64,000 bases of DNA. It comes from Marinobacter sp. (GTDB taxonomy: Bacteria; Pseudomonadota; Gammaproteobacteria; Pseudomonadales; Oleiphilaceae). Shown one piece after another: positions 8,501 through 21,384 of this stretch; positions within the stretch are counted from its first letter, which is position 1, and each line of letters starts with the position of its first letter. The stretch covers positions 1-64,000 of the forward strand of contig NZ_JACUUB010000006.1 of the NCBI RefSeq assembly GCF_014859525.1, read 5' to 3'. The notes beneath the pieces were generated by a model. The model saw only the letters and a list, made by a program, of their open reading frames with translations, was not told the origin of the DNA and made no database searches. A program made the position numbers and the translations under genes.

Positions 8501-9178
8501 ATGAGTGCAATCAATACGGCGTCGGCCTCAGACGTACTGAGCCAGTATCAGATCAAGCCGGATGACAAAGCGAACGGTGGTAGTGAGCTGGGTAAAGACG
8601 CCTTTATGCAGCTGATGATTGCCCAGTTAAAGAATCAGAACCCGCTGGACCCGCAGGATAACGGCGATTTTATCTCTCAATTGGCCCAGTTCAGTTCGCT
8701 TGAAGAGATGCAAAACCTGTCTGGCACGGTTGAAGATGTGGCGGGCCAGTTCCGCTCCAGCCAAGCCCTACAGGCGTCCGCTATGGTTGGCAAGACCGTT
8801 CTGGCGCCCTCCAATATCGGCATTCTGGGTGGCAAAGGTGAGATCACCGGCACCATCGAGGTGCCTGCATCGACCGGTGGCCTGAGGTTGTCGGTGATGA
8901 ATCAGAACGGAGAACTGGTGCGCCAGATTGACATGGGCTCCAGTCAGGCCGGCGTAACCTCGTTCCGCTGGGACGGTCAGGACGGCAACGGCAATCCTTT
9001 GCCGCCGGGCCCCTATCAAATTGTGGCCCAGGGTTCTTATCCCTCTGGTCCTGAACAGTTGGGTACGATGGTTAGTGCCAATGTTGACAGTGTTTCGCTG
9101 GGCAAGGGCGGCTCAATTACTCTTAATCTGGCTGGTATGGGCTCGATTGCCCTGTCCGATGTTCAACAAATTAACTGA
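8501..9178 (+). CDS. flgD: Flagellar hook assembly protein FlgD
   Basis: FMQLMIAQLKNQNPLDPQDNGDFISQLAQFSSLEEM. Confidence 0.97.
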   Translation: MSAINTASASDVLSQYQIKPDDKANGGSELGKDAFMQLMIAQLKNQNPLDPQDNGDFISQLAQFSSLEEMQNLSGTVEDVAGQFRSSQALQASAMVGKTVLAPSNIGILGGKGEITGTIEVPASTGGLRLSVMNQNGELVRQIDMGSSQAGVTSFRWDGQDGNGNPLPPGPYQIVAQGSYPSGPEQLGTMVSANVDSVSLGKGGSITLNLAGMGSIALSDVQQIN

Positions 9179-9206
9179 TCCGGTTTCTGGCCAGGAGGTA
9201 TAAGTC

Positions 9207-11108
9207 ATGGCATTTAATACAGGTTTGAGTGGGCTTAGGGCTGCTGCGGTAGATCTGGACGTAACCGGCAACAATATTGCCAATGCCAGCACCGTGGGTT
9301 TCAAGGGCAGTAAGGTACAGTTTGGCGACTTATACGCCAGTGGCTTTCTCAGTGGTGGTACCAACCCGATTGGTGACGGCGTTCGGGTGCAGGATGTTAC
9401 GCAGTCGTTCGGGCAGGGCAATATCAGCTTTACCGATAATGGCCTGGATATGGCGATCAGTGGTGACGGCTTCTTTATTCTCAATAACAACGGCGAAATC
9501 CGTTACTCCCGTGCCGGTCAATTCGGCATCGATAAAGACGGCTTTGTCACCAACAATCAGAACATGAGGGTACAAGGCTTCACCGCCGACGATGACGGTA
9601 ATCTGTCCGGTATTCGTGGTGACCTGCAGATCGAGACGGACAACCTGGCGCCACGCCGCACCACCAACCTTCGGTCTGACCTGAACCTGGATTCGCGAGA
9701 GTCGGTGCTGGAAAGCCGGGTGGTGGATTTTCAGACCGTTTCAATGGGCGACCTTACTGCGGATGATGTGTTCAGGGTGGTGTATTCTGACGGCACCAGT
9801 TCGCCGGATATCACGCTTGATCAGAACCTTTCGGCAAGAGACGCGGCGGGTATCATCAACCAGCAGCGCGGCCTGTCAGCCTCTGCAACGACGGCGGTTA
9901 TCCTTGGTGACGAGTTTGATATCGGTGCACTAAATGACGCACTTTCACAAAGTGATACGGAATTCCGGCTTGAACTTGACGGCCAGAACGTGCCCCTTTC
10001 TCTAAACGGGGTCAGTTCGCTTCAAGGTCTGGCGGATGCGATTAATGCCTCCAGTGCTACGAGTCTGTCTGCCTCTCTCGTGGATGGTGGCAATGACATC
10101 CGCATCATTGATAACCGCGGGTCGAACGTCGGGATCAGTTTTGCCAGTGTGGCTGCAGGCGTGGATCAGCCTCTTGAGGCGTTTGCGGGCGATGTGAACA
10201 TTCAATCCGATCGCACGGTTCAGGACATCCAGCCGGTTGGCGCCAACAGCGAAATCGCTGACGCGTTTGCGGGGGGCGATCTCCGTATTACTAATTCTTT
10301 CAACCCGCTGGACCAGCGTACCTACAATCACGCCACATCCACCACTATTTTTGACAGCCTGGGTAATTCCCATGAGCTTACCCAGTTCTATGTAAAAAAC
10401 CCGTCGCCGGGTAACGGTATCGGAGTGAGTGAATGGTCGGTCTACCTGCAGATTGATGGCGAGCTGGTCGCAGGCACAGACACGTCGCCGTTCACCGCAA
10501 GATTCAATGAGAGTGGTGTGTTGCAGTCGGTGAATGGAGACCCTAACGGCGAGATAGTGGTGGCGGATTGGGTCCCGAAAGATCCGAATGGTGAGCCTAA
10601 CGGTGCTGATGGTCCGCCGTTGCCAGGTCAGGAAGTGGTGACACCGATTCCGGAACCGCCCACCACGTCTGCATTCGTTGTTGATCTGGGTAACACCACC
10701 CAGTTCGGTGCGGCCTTTGGCGTGAACGATCAGCGCCAGAACGGTTTCAGCACGGGCCGGTTGTCTGGCCTGGATGTTTCTGATCAGGGCGTGATCTTCG
10801 CCCGCTACACCAACGGCCAGTCAAAATCGCTCGGCCAGGTTGCCTTGGCGTCATTCAAGAATACCAATGGTCTGTCGCCGGTCGGCGAGACTACCTGGGT
10901 AGAAACGTTTGAGTCTGGCCAGCCGATCATTGGTGCGCCGGATACCGGAACTCTGGGTTCGATCAAGGCGAGTTCCGTAGAAGAGTCCAACGTGGACTTG
11001 TCGGCCGAGCTGGTCAACCTGATCATTGCCCAGCGTAACTATCAGGCCAACGCCAAGACTATTGAAACCTCCGATGCGGTCACTCAGACCATTATCAACC
11101 TCCGCTAA
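9207..11108 (+). CDS. flgE: Flagellar hook protein FlgE
   Basis: MAFNTGLSGLRAAAVDLDVTGNNIANASTVGFK; C-terminal LVNLIIAQRNYQANAKTI. Confidence 0.97.
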   Translation: MAFNTGLSGLRAAAVDLDVTGNNIANASTVGFKGSKVQFGDLYASGFLSGGTNPIGDGVRVQDVTQSFGQGNISFTDNGLDMAISGDGFFILNNNGEIRYSRAGQFGIDKDGFVTNNQNMRVQGFTADDDGNLSGIRGDLQIETDNLAPRRTTNLRSDLNLDSRESVLESRVVDFQTVSMGDLTADDVFRVVYSDGTSSPDITLDQNLSARDAAGIINQQRGLSASATTAVILGDEFDIGALNDALSQSDTEFRLELDGQNVPLSLNGVSSLQGLADAINASSATSLSASLVDGGNDIRIIDNRGSNVGISFASVAAGVDQPLEAFAGDVNIQSDRTVQDIQPVGANSEIADAFAGGDLRITNSFNPLDQRTYNHATSTTIFDSLGNSHELTQFYVKNPSPGNGIGVSEWSVYLQIDGELVAGTDTSPFTARFNESGVLQSVNGDPNGEIVVADWVPKDPNGEPNGADGPPLPGQEVVTPIPEPPTTSAFVVDLGNTTQFGAAFGVNDQRQNGFSTGRLSGLDVSDQGVIFARYTNGQSKSLGQVALASFKNTNGLSPVGETTWVETFESGQPIIGAPDTGTLGSIKASSVEESNVDLSAELVNLIIAQRNYQANAKTIETSDAVTQTIINLR

Positions 11109-11131
11109 CGCGATTCCATAAATATGGCATG

Positions 11132-11175
11132 ACTCCTGCAGGAAGACTGTAAACAGTCAAAATTCCGGCAGGAGT
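11132..11175 (+). promoter_or_regulatory. Long RNA hairpin covering the flgF Shine-Dalgarno
   Basis: ACTCCTGC/GCAGGAGT, GGAA/TTCC and GACTG/CAGTC pair in nested order; GGAG at 11171-11174. Confidence 0.7.
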
Positions 11176-11181
11176 TTGCCC

Positions 11182-11934
11182 ATGGATAAAGCTCTCTATA
11201 TTGGAATGTCTGGTGCCAAGCAGAACATGCTGGCCCAGCGTGCCCATGCCAACAACCTGGCAAACGTCAACACCACCGGCTTCAAGAAGGATTTTGCCCA
11301 GGCCCGCAGTATGCCTGTGTTCGGTGAGCACCACCCAACCCGTGCTTACGCCATGACAGAGCGGCCAGGTACGGACCTCACTGCCGGTGCCTTGATGGAC
11401 ACCGGCCGCAAACTGGACGTGGCAGTAGAGCGTGACGGCTGGCTGGCGGTTCAGAACGATCTGGGCGAGGAAGTGTTTACCCGCAGTGGCAGTTTGCAGA
11501 TTGATGTGAACGGTCTGGTCAGGCTGGCCAGTGGCGAGCTAGTACTCGGTAATGGCGGCCCGGTGGCTTTGCCCCCCTTTGACAACCTGCAGGTCGGTTC
11601 AGATGGCACTATTTCTATCGTGCCTGTGGGCGGTCCGCCGGATCAGCTCATTGAAGTAGACCGCCTGAAAATGGTTAACCCGCCAGCGACGGCGCTGGAA
11701 AAAGGCCTTGATGGTTTCATTCGCAGGAAGCCTGACCAGGCCATTGATGGTCCCGAACCACCGGATGCCGCCATGCGAGTGGCCACCGGATTTCTGGAAA
11801 GTTCTAACGTCAATGCGGTGGAAGAAATGATCGCTAACTTGCAGCTCTCCCGGCAATACGAGATGCAGGTAAAGGTAATGTCCACGGCAAAGGAAAATTC
11901 TGAGGCGGCGGCACGACTGTTGCAGAACCTCTGA
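11182..11934 (+). CDS. flgF: Flagellar basal-body rod protein FlgF
   Basis: MDKALYIGMSGAKQNMLAQRAHANNLANVNTTGFK. Confidence 0.96.
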   Translation: MDKALYIGMSGAKQNMLAQRAHANNLANVNTTGFKKDFAQARSMPVFGEHHPTRAYAMTERPGTDLTAGALMDTGRKLDVAVERDGWLAVQNDLGEEVFTRSGSLQIDVNGLVRLASGELVLGNGGPVALPPFDNLQVGSDGTISIVPVGGPPDQLIEVDRLKMVNPPATALEKGLDGFIRRKPDQAIDGPEPPDAAMRVATGFLESSNVNAVEEMIANLQLSRQYEMQVKVMSTAKENSEAAARLLQNL

Positions 11935-12012
11935 TAACACCGATCAAGCATCACCCACTGCTAAAGAGCGGCAAACCATCGCCGCTTTGGCAGCCGGGTA
12001 AGGAGTAGAGCA

Positions 12013-12801
12013 ATGCATCCAGCACTATGGGTCAGCAAAACCGGGTTGAGCGCGCAGGACACCAATATGTCCACCATCTCCAACAACCTGGCCAACGTGA
12101 ACACCACAGGTTTCAAGCGGGACCGGGCGGTGTTTCAGGATCTTTTGTATCAGATCAACCGGCAGCCGGGCGGTTTGAGCACAGAAAACACAGAGCTGCC
12201 GTCGGGCCTGCAGCTGGGTACCGGCGTGAGAGTAGTAGGCACCACCAAACAGTTCAGTCAGGGCAACTTGCAGATTACCGAGCAGCCCCTGGACCTGGCG
12301 GTTAACGGCCGTGGTTTCTTCCAGATTGAAATGCCGGATGGCCAGATTGCCTACACCCGGGACGGCCAGTTCCAGTTGAACGCGGACGGCGATGTTGTAA
12401 CGCCGGATGGTTACCCGCTGGAGCCCAACATTAACGTGCCTGATGATGCCACCAACATCACCATCGGCAAAGACGGCACAGTCACCGTGGTTACCGATGA
12501 TCAGGCCGCTCCGATCAACCTTGGCCAGATTACTCTGGTGGATTTTATCAATCCGCAAGGCCTGCAAGCCATCGGCAACAACCTGTTCAAAGAAACCAAC
12601 GCCAGCGGTGATCCCGCCGAGGGCGAACCCGGCCTGGCAGGTTTGGGCAATATCGAGCAGGGCACGGTGGAGTCATCCAACGTGGAAGTGGTGGAGGAGC
12701 TGGTGAACATGATTACCACCCAGCGCGCTTACGAGATGAACTCGAAAGTGGTGTCCACAACCGACCAGATGCTCCAGTTCATCACCAACAACATTGGGTA
12801 A
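12013..12801 (+). CDS. flgG: Flagellar basal-body rod protein FlgG
   Basis: MHPALWVSKTGLSAQDTNMSTISNNLANVNTTGFKRDRA. Confidence 0.97.
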   Translation: MHPALWVSKTGLSAQDTNMSTISNNLANVNTTGFKRDRAVFQDLLYQINRQPGGLSTENTELPSGLQLGTGVRVVGTTKQFSQGNLQITEQPLDLAVNGRGFFQIEMPDGQIAYTRDGQFQLNADGDVVTPDGYPLEPNINVPDDATNITIGKDGTVTVVTDDQAAPINLGQITLVDFINPQGLQAIGNNLFKETNASGDPAEGEPGLAGLGNIEQGTVESSNVEVVEELVNMITTQRAYEMNSKVVSTTDQMLQFITNNIG

Positions 12802-12804
12802 GTC

Positions 12805-13506
12805 ATGAACATCCTTCATCACACCTTTAAAACAGAACGGTTGGCCACCCTGGCACTGGTGGGTGTGCTGATTGTGCTTCAGGGCTGTACCGCCATGAGC
12901 CGACCCAGAGCAATGCCGGATGATCCGTCGTATGCCCCGGTGCGGGCTCAGGCCATGATGCAGCGCGATCTGGATTCTGGCGCCATTTTTCAGCCGGCAC
13001 GCAATTACAACCTGTATGGCGATACCAAGGCACTGAACATCGGTGATGTACTGACCGTTACACTGCGTGAATCCACGCGCGCCAGCAAGAGTGCCGAAAC
13101 CAGCATTACCAAGGATCAGGAGTTGAGCATTCCGGAGCCCAGCATCTTTGGCAATGCCAACATCGGGCTGAATGCGAGGGCTAATTTTGAACGGGATTTC
13201 AATGGCTCAGCCGAGGCTGATCAGAGCAACAGTCTGGCGGGTAGTATTACCGTAACGGTGACAGAGGTGCTGCCGAATGGGGTGCTACGCATTCGTGGTG
13301 AGAAGTGGCTGTCCCTGACCAATGGTGATGAATACATCCGTTTGACGGGCCTGGTACGGCCTCAAGATATTCAACCAGACAACACCATAACGTCTAACCG
13401 GGTTGCAGATGCACGCTTTGCATACGGTGGCACTGGTGACTTTGATCAAGCCAATCAAATGGGCTGGCTGGCCCGCTTCTTTAACAGTGAGTGGTGGCCG
13501 CTATGA
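12805..13506 (+). CDS. flgH: Flagellar L-ring lipoprotein FlgH
   Basis: Lipobox [29 protein letters not shown]. Confidence 0.96.
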   Translation: MNILHHTFKTERLATLALVGVLIVLQGCTAMSRPRAMPDDPSYAPVRAQAMMQRDLDSGAIFQPARNYNLYGDTKALNIGDVLTVTLRESTRASKSAETSITKDQELSIPEPSIFGNANIGLNARANFERDFNGSAEADQSNSLAGSITVTVTEVLPNGVLRIRGEKWLSLTNGDEYIRLTGLVRPQDIQPDNTITSNRVADARFAYGGTGDFDQANQMGWLARFFNSEWWPL

Positions 13507-14597
13507 TGCGTAAACTGATGGTTGTGTTTGCTTTGCTGGCGGTCTGTTCTGCGCCGGTTATGGCAGACCGTCTCAAAGACATGGCTCAGGTAAAAGGGGT
13601 TCGTAACAATCAGTTGCTCGGTTACGGCCTTGTGGTGGGTCTGGACGGAACCGGCGATAAGGCACCTTTCACCAATCAGACCTTCCGCAACATGATGAAC
13701 CAGTTCGGTATTACCTTGCCAGACGGTGTTAACCCGAACCTTGCGAACGTTGCGGCGGTGACCGTCAGCGCAACCTTACCCCCGTTTGCCAAGGCCGGGC
13801 AGGAGCTCGATATCACCGTGTCTTCCATTGGTAATGCCGATAGCCTGCGCGGTGGCACGTTGCTGATGACTCCGTTGAAAGGTGTCGATGGCCAGGTATA
13901 TGCGATGGCTCAGGGCAGCATGGTCGTGGGTGGCTTCGGTGCTCAGGGCCAGGATGGATCCAGAATTACGGTGAATGTGCCTAGTGTAGGTCGTATTCCC
14001 AATGGCGCGACCATTGAGCGGGAGGTGGAATCGCCTTTCAGCCGCGGTGACACCATCACCTTCAACCTGATGCGCCCTGACTTCACTACCGCTCGTCGTG
14101 TAGTAGAGGCCATCAACGACCAGCTGGGCCCAGACATGGCTTACGCCCATGATGCGACAGCCATTTCGGTAAGGGCTCCGCGCGATCCTTCTCAGCGGGT
14201 GAGCTTTTTATCGATTCTTGAAAACATCGAAGTCGAGCCAGCGCAGGAATCCGCCAGGGTGGTGATCAACAGTCGCACCGGCACCATCGTGATCGGGCAG
14301 AACGTAAAGGTCAGCCCGGCTGCGGTTACCCACGGCAGCCTCACGGTGACGATTCAAGAGAATCCGGAGGTGGTGCAGCCAAATCCGTTTGCCGCCGGCG
14401 AAACTGCCCTGCAGCAGAATACCCAGATTGCGATTACCGAAGATCCGGCGCGCATGTTTCAGTTTGGGCCTGCGACCACCCTGAACGAAATTGTCCAGGC
14501 GGTGAACCAGGTAGGCGCAGCACCTGGTGATGTCATGGCAGTGCTTGAAGCTCTCAAACAGGCCGGTGCGCTGCGTGCCGAACTGATCGTGATCTAG
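13503..14597 (+). CDS. flgI: Flagellar P-ring protein FlgI
   Basis: [31 protein letters not shown]. Confidence 0.97.
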   Translation: MMRKLMVVFALLAVCSAPVMADRLKDMAQVKGVRNNQLLGYGLVVGLDGTGDKAPFTNQTFRNMMNQFGITLPDGVNPNLANVAAVTVSATLPPFAKAGQELDITVSSIGNADSLRGGTLLMTPLKGVDGQVYAMAQGSMVVGGFGAQGQDGSRITVNVPSVGRIPNGATIEREVESPFSRGDTITFNLMRPDFTTARRVVEAINDQLGPDMAYAHDATAISVRAPRDPSQRVSFLSILENIEVEPAQESARVVINSRTGTIVIGQNVKVSPAAVTHGSLTVTIQENPEVVQPNPFAAGETALQQNTQIAITEDPARMFQFGPATTLNEIVQAVNQVGAAPGDVMAVLEALKQAGALRAELIVI

Positions 14598-14605
14598 GTG
14601 TAGCC

Positions 14606-15601
14606 ATGCAGGACTATCGCGTAAAGCAAGCCCAGATTTACACCGATTTCAGTGGCCTGAATGCCATGAAGACCCAGGCTCGTACGGATAAGCAAGCCGC
14701 GCTGGAGCAGGTGGCCAAGCAGTTTGAAAGTCTGTTTTTAGCTGAAATGCTGAAATCCATGCGTAAAGCAGGAGACGTGTTTGCTGAAGGTAACTACCTG
14801 AACAGCAACGAATCAGAGTTCTATCGCGATATGTTTGATAGTCAGGTCAGCCTGAGTATGGCCAATGGCAGCGGAACCGGCCTGGCAGAAGCCTTGGTAC
14901 GACAGCTGAGCCGGGACGTCCCCGGCATGGATAATCAGGGCGGCAGGCTGGCGGGCCACAAAGCCAGTCTTGCCGATTACGACCGCAGTATGCCGGCGAT
15001 TTCACGTGATTTGCCTGAGCGGATTCAAGCCGTTGAGCAAGTGGCACAATCGGCCGGCCGTGACAAACCGGAAAACGTGAGTGCCCCAGGCGACTTGCCG
15101 TTGGTGTTTGAGTCTCCGGAGCATTTCGTCAGCGAGCTCATGCCGTTTGCCCAGAGGATCGGCCAGGAAAGCGGCATAGACCCACGATTGATGGTGGCCC
15201 AGGCGGCTCTGGAAACCGGTTGGGGGCGGCACATGATCAAGGGGGAGGGCGATCAGCCCAGCTTCAATTTGTTTGGTATCAAGGCCGACACCCGTTGGGG
15301 CGGCGAGGCCGTATCGATCACCACCACCGAATTTCGGGGTGGAGTGCCAATGAGAGAGCGGGCAGATTTCCGGGCTTACCCGGACTACGAAGCCAGCTTC
15401 CGGGATTACGTGGATTTTTTGAACAACAATCCCCGATATAAAGACGTGCTTGCCTCAGCGGATGAACCTGAGGTGTTTGCAGACAAGCTGCAGGAAGCAG
15501 GTTATGCAACCGATCCGGAATATGGCTCCAAGATTCGCCGGATCATGAACAGAGATTCGCTGATGACGCTGTCACAAAACAGCGACAGGCCGAGGGAGTA
15601 A
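14606..15601 (+). CDS. flgJ: FlgJ, rod-assembly protein with C-terminal peptidoglycan hydrolase domain
   Basis: N-terminal QFESLFLAEMLKSMRKA; glucosaminidase region LMVAQAALETGWGRH. Confidence 0.96.
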   Translation: MQDYRVKQAQIYTDFSGLNAMKTQARTDKQAALEQVAKQFESLFLAEMLKSMRKAGDVFAEGNYLNSNESEFYRDMFDSQVSLSMANGSGTGLAEALVRQLSRDVPGMDNQGGRLAGHKASLADYDRSMPAISRDLPERIQAVEQVAQSAGRDKPENVSAPGDLPLVFESPEHFVSELMPFAQRIGQESGIDPRLMVAQAALETGWGRHMIKGEGDQPSFNLFGIKADTRWGGEAVSITTTEFRGGVPMRERADFRAYPDYEASFRDYVDFLNNNPRYKDVLASADEPEVFADKLQEAGYATDPEYGSKIRRIMNRDSLMTLSQNSDRPRE

Positions 15602-15607
15602 CGCATC

Positions 15608-17638
15608 ATGGCAGGGTTGATCGGAATCGGTTTAACCGGGGTGCTCAGTCATCAGACCGCGCTGAATACCACGGGCAATAACATTACCAATGCCAATACT
15701 CCGGGGTATAGCCGGCAAGAAGTATTGTTTGAAACTCAGGAAGGCCGTCGTACCGGTGCCGGCACCATTGGCAGTGGTGTTTCAATCTCTAACATTCGAC
15801 GGCTGGCGGACGAGTATCTGAGCCAGCAGGTTCGTGAGGACAGCACGCTTTTTGGTGAACAGAATGCATTGAATGCAGAGCTGACCCGCCTGGACAATCT
15901 GCTGGGCGGTGAAAACACCGGTCTGAACAACGCGCTGAACAACTTTTTCGCGGCTCTGCAAAATGCAGCGGAAGACCCCACGTCATTGCCCCAGCGTCAA
16001 TTGGTGCTAAGTGAGGCGCAGCAGGTGGTTAATCGCTTTCAGGCGCTGAATCAGCAGTTTATTCAGCAGCGCGAATCGGTGAAAACCCAGATGCAGCAGG
16101 GCGTAAAAGACGCCAACTCATTGTTGAACAGCATCGCCGATCTGAATCTTGCGATTTCGGAGTCGCCTGGCCTGGCACAGGGCAAAATGCCCCTGGAATT
16201 GCTGGATCAGCGCGACGAAAAGCTCAGGCAACTCTCTGAACTGGTCGGCATTCGTGTGAGTGAGACCGAAGGCGGTCAGGTCAATGTCTCGCTGGCTAAC
16301 GGTCTGTCGTTAGTTACTGGCGCCAACGCCGCGCAATTTGCCACCCGAGCCAGTGCCGAAGACCCGACCCGCCTTGAGTTTACGCTGACCAACAGTGGCC
16401 GAACCGTTCAGGTAGATGAACAAATCAGTGGCGGTAAACTCGGTGGGCTGCGCAAGTTTGATGAGCAAGCACTTAAACCGGCCTTCGATGAGCTGGGCAG
16501 ACTCGCGATTGCCATCTCGGCAGCGATGAACCAGCAGCACGAAATCGGGATGGATCTTGAAGGCGACCTTGGTGGCAACTTCTTCTCAGACATTAACAAC
16601 CTTGCTGTGCAGCGAAGCCGGGTTGTGCCCAACGCCAACAACGCAGAGCCCAAGACCGGCCAGTTGGCCGTCGAAATTACAGATAGCAGTCAGTTGCCCG
16701 CCGGCACCTGGATGCTCAGGTTTAGTGGTGATGGCCGCAACTTTGAATTGATTGATTCAGCGACTGGTAAAACCGTTAATCAGGGGCGCCTACCTGATCC
16801 GGTGCAGTCGGAAATATCGATGCCCGGGTTCAATATCCGGGTTGAGGGTGGGCAGTTCAATGCCGGTGACACCTTCCTTGTCCAGCCCAGCCGCAACGCG
16901 GCAGAGAACATTGCTCTGAATGTTCTGAGGGAGGAGGATCTGGCGTTTGCCAGTCCCATAAGGGCAAGTTCATCTGACGCGAATTTAGGCACGGCTCAGA
17001 TCAACCAGGGCAAGATGCTCAACGTTCGTAACCCGAACACCAATGCATTGTTGCCGGGCTTTGAGACACGCGGAGAGCTGGCGAACGGCCCGCTGGAGAT
17101 TCGTTTCAGTAACGATGGCGACAGCGTTACTTTCACTATTTTCGATGGTAATGGTGACCAGTTGGGCCCGGCTGACCAGCCTTACAATCCGCAACAGATC
17201 AATATCATCTTCAGCGATGATCCGACCGCCGGCGACGAGTACCAGGGTTATCAGTTTGAAATGACCGGGGAGCCGGCAAACGGCGATGTGTTTACCATTG
17301 GTTTTAACAGTAACGGAGTCTCCGACAACCGTAATGCAGAATTATTGGCGGGTTTGGGGACTGCAAACACACTCAACAATGGCCGTCAAAACTTTACCGA
17401 GGGCTATGCCGGGCTGGTTGAAGACATTGGTGTGAAAACCCGTCAAAGCCAGCTCGACAAAAGCGCTGGCAAGACGCTGCTGGAGCAGTCTACTAACCAG
17501 CGTGAATCGGTCTCCGGGGTTAATCTGGATGAAGAAGCAGGCAAGCTGATCCAATACCAGGCAGCTTATAATGCGTCGGCAAGGGTGATGTCGGTGGCGC
17601 AGGACTTGTTCAACACGTTGCTGCAAAGCTTCCGGTAA
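15608..17638 (+). CDS. flgK: Flagellar hook-associated protein FlgK
   Basis: LIGIGLTGVLSHQTALNTTGNNITNANTPGYSRQ. Confidence 0.96.
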   Translation: MAGLIGIGLTGVLSHQTALNTTGNNITNANTPGYSRQEVLFETQEGRRTGAGTIGSGVSISNIRRLADEYLSQQVREDSTLFGEQNALNAELTRLDNLLGGENTGLNNALNNFFAALQNAAEDPTSLPQRQLVLSEAQQVVNRFQALNQQFIQQRESVKTQMQQGVKDANSLLNSIADLNLAISESPGLAQGKMPLELLDQRDEKLRQLSELVGIRVSETEGGQVNVSLANGLSLVTGANAAQFATRASAEDPTRLEFTLTNSGRTVQVDEQISGGKLGGLRKFDEQALKPAFDELGRLAIAISAAMNQQHEIGMDLEGDLGGNFFSDINNLAVQRSRVVPNANNAEPKTGQLAVEITDSSQLPAGTWMLRFSGDGRNFELIDSATGKTVNQGRLPDPVQSEISMPGFNIRVEGGQFNAGDTFLVQPSRNAAENIALNVLREEDLAFASPIRASSSDANLGTAQINQGKMLNVRNPNTNALLPGFETRGELANGPLEIRFSNDGDSVTFTIFDGNGDQLGPADQPYNPQQINIIFSDDPTAGDEYQGYQFEMTGEPANGDVFTIGFNSNGVSDNRNAELLAGLGTANTLNNGRQNFTEGYAGLVEDIGVKTRQSQLDKSAGKTLLEQSTNQRESVSGVNLDEEAGKLIQYQAAYNASARVMSVAQDLFNTLLQSFR

Positions 17639-17654
17639 GGTGAGGTAAACGATA

Positions 17655-18896
17655 ATGATCCGCATTTCATCTCAACAGATTTTTTCGGGCGGCATCAACC
17701 GGATGCAAGACGTCAACAGCAACCTGGTGAAGACCCAGGAGCAGATTTCTACCGGCAAACGGGTCAACAGACCGTCTGACGATCCGGTTGCTGCTGCACG
17801 CATTCTTAAGCTTAATCAGGAAGTAAAGCGGATTGAAACCTACGAGCGTAACGCCAACCTGGCCGACAACCGGTTGAAACAGCAAGAGAGCACTCTGGGC
17901 AGTGCCGTGGATATCATTCAGCGAATCCGGGAACTCACGGTGCAGGCCGGTAACGGCTCATTGTCTGCTAATGATCGCCGATCCATTTCGGCCGAGCTAA
18001 AAGAGCGCCTTGGCCAATTGGCCAATGTGGCCAATACTCGGGATGCCTCCGGTGAATATATCTTCAGTGGCTTTCAGGGCAGCACGCCCGCCTTTGCCAA
18101 AGACGAGTTCGGCGCCTGGACGTATCAGGGTGATGAAGGGCAGCGGGTTCTGGAAATTGATGATGGCGTTACGGTGCCCATCAGCGATCATGGCAAGGGC
18201 ATCTTTGTGAACGTGCCAGCGGCGGTTTCTGTGACCGGTTCAGACGACGGCACCGGAGACCCGGCGACAGGCTATATCTCCGGACTGGAGTTGATTGCGC
18301 CACAAGACCTGAAGGATGCGTTCAGTCCGGCGGTCCCGGATGACCTGACGGTTCGGGTGGTAGATGACGGTGCCGGCAATTTGAATATTGAAGTGGAAGA
18401 CCTGCGCACGAATGTGTTGTTGACTACACAGCCTTCACCAGCGGTGCCCGGGGAGGCTTTTGTTGTCGCGGGTATTCGGTTAAGCGTCAATGATGCCGCG
18501 TTAGGTGATGAATTCACTCTCGGCATCAGCGACAAGCAATCGATCTTCGGTACCATCGAAAAACTCATTGCCGGCCTCGAAGGTATTGACAAAGCGACCC
18601 CGAAAAGCAGCGCTGAGTACGACGCACTGATTGCCGAGTCTTTGGCAAACCTGGATAACGGCCAGGAATCGATCATTCTCAAGCAGACCGAGCTCGGGGG
18701 GCGCATGAACGCGGTGGAGTCTACGACCGCATTCCTTGAGGATTCTGGATTGTACACCAAAGAAATTCGCTCCCAATTGCAGGACCTGGATTACGCTGAG
18801 GCTATCAGCAATCTCAGCTTCCAGAGCTTTGTATTGCAGGCCGCTCAGCAGTCCTTTGCCCAGATTTCCCGGTTGTCGTTATTCGACCGGCTGTAA
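17655..18896 (+). CDS. flgL: Flagellar hook-associated protein FlgL
   Basis: MIRISSQQIFSGGINRMQDVNSNLVKTQEQISTGKRVNRPSDDPVAA. Confidence 0.96.
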   Translation: MIRISSQQIFSGGINRMQDVNSNLVKTQEQISTGKRVNRPSDDPVAAARILKLNQEVKRIETYERNANLADNRLKQQESTLGSAVDIIQRIRELTVQAGNGSLSANDRRSISAELKERLGQLANVANTRDASGEYIFSGFQGSTPAFAKDEFGAWTYQGDEGQRVLEIDDGVTVPISDHGKGIFVNVPAAVSVTGSDDGTGDPATGYISGLELIAPQDLKDAFSPAVPDDLTVRVVDDGAGNLNIEVEDLRTNVLLTTQPSPAVPGEAFVVAGIRLSVNDAALGDEFTLGISDKQSIFGTIEKLIAGLEGIDKATPKSSAEYDALIAESLANLDNGQESIILKQTELGGRMNAVESTTAFLEDSGLYTKEIRSQLQDLDYAEAISNLSFQSFVLQAAQQSFAQISRLSLFDRL

Positions 18897-18935
18897 TTAA
18901 CTGGGGCGATAGGTAATTTTTGCTGGCTACCCCGG

Positions 18936-18963
18936 TTGCTTTCAGGCTCAGGCTAAGTATAAT
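18936..18963 (+). promoter_or_regulatory. Sigma-70 promoter for tRNA-Leu
   Basis: TTGCTT-N16-TATAAT, 16 bp before the mature tRNA 5' end. Confidence 0.55.
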
Positions 18964-18979
18964 CCTCCCACTTCTCGAT

Positions 18980-19066
18980 GGCGGCGTGGTGAAATTGGTA
19001 GACACGACGGATTCAAAATCCGTTGGGGTAAAACCCGTGGCGGTTCGAGTCCGCCCGCCGCTACCA
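18980..19066 (+). tRNA. tRNA-Leu(CAA)
   Basis: Class II tRNA with variable arm; anticodon stem ACGGA-TTCAAAA-TCCGT; GGTTCGAGTCC T arm; encoded CCA. Confidence 0.95.
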
Positions 19067-19106
19067 CTAATTGGTCGCAATCTGCGGCCTCGTGAACAGC
19101 CGGCCC

Positions 19107-21343
<2,237 letters not shown>

Positions 21344-21384
21344 TCAACTATTAATCAAGATTAGTTACTAAACGGAGAACCTGA

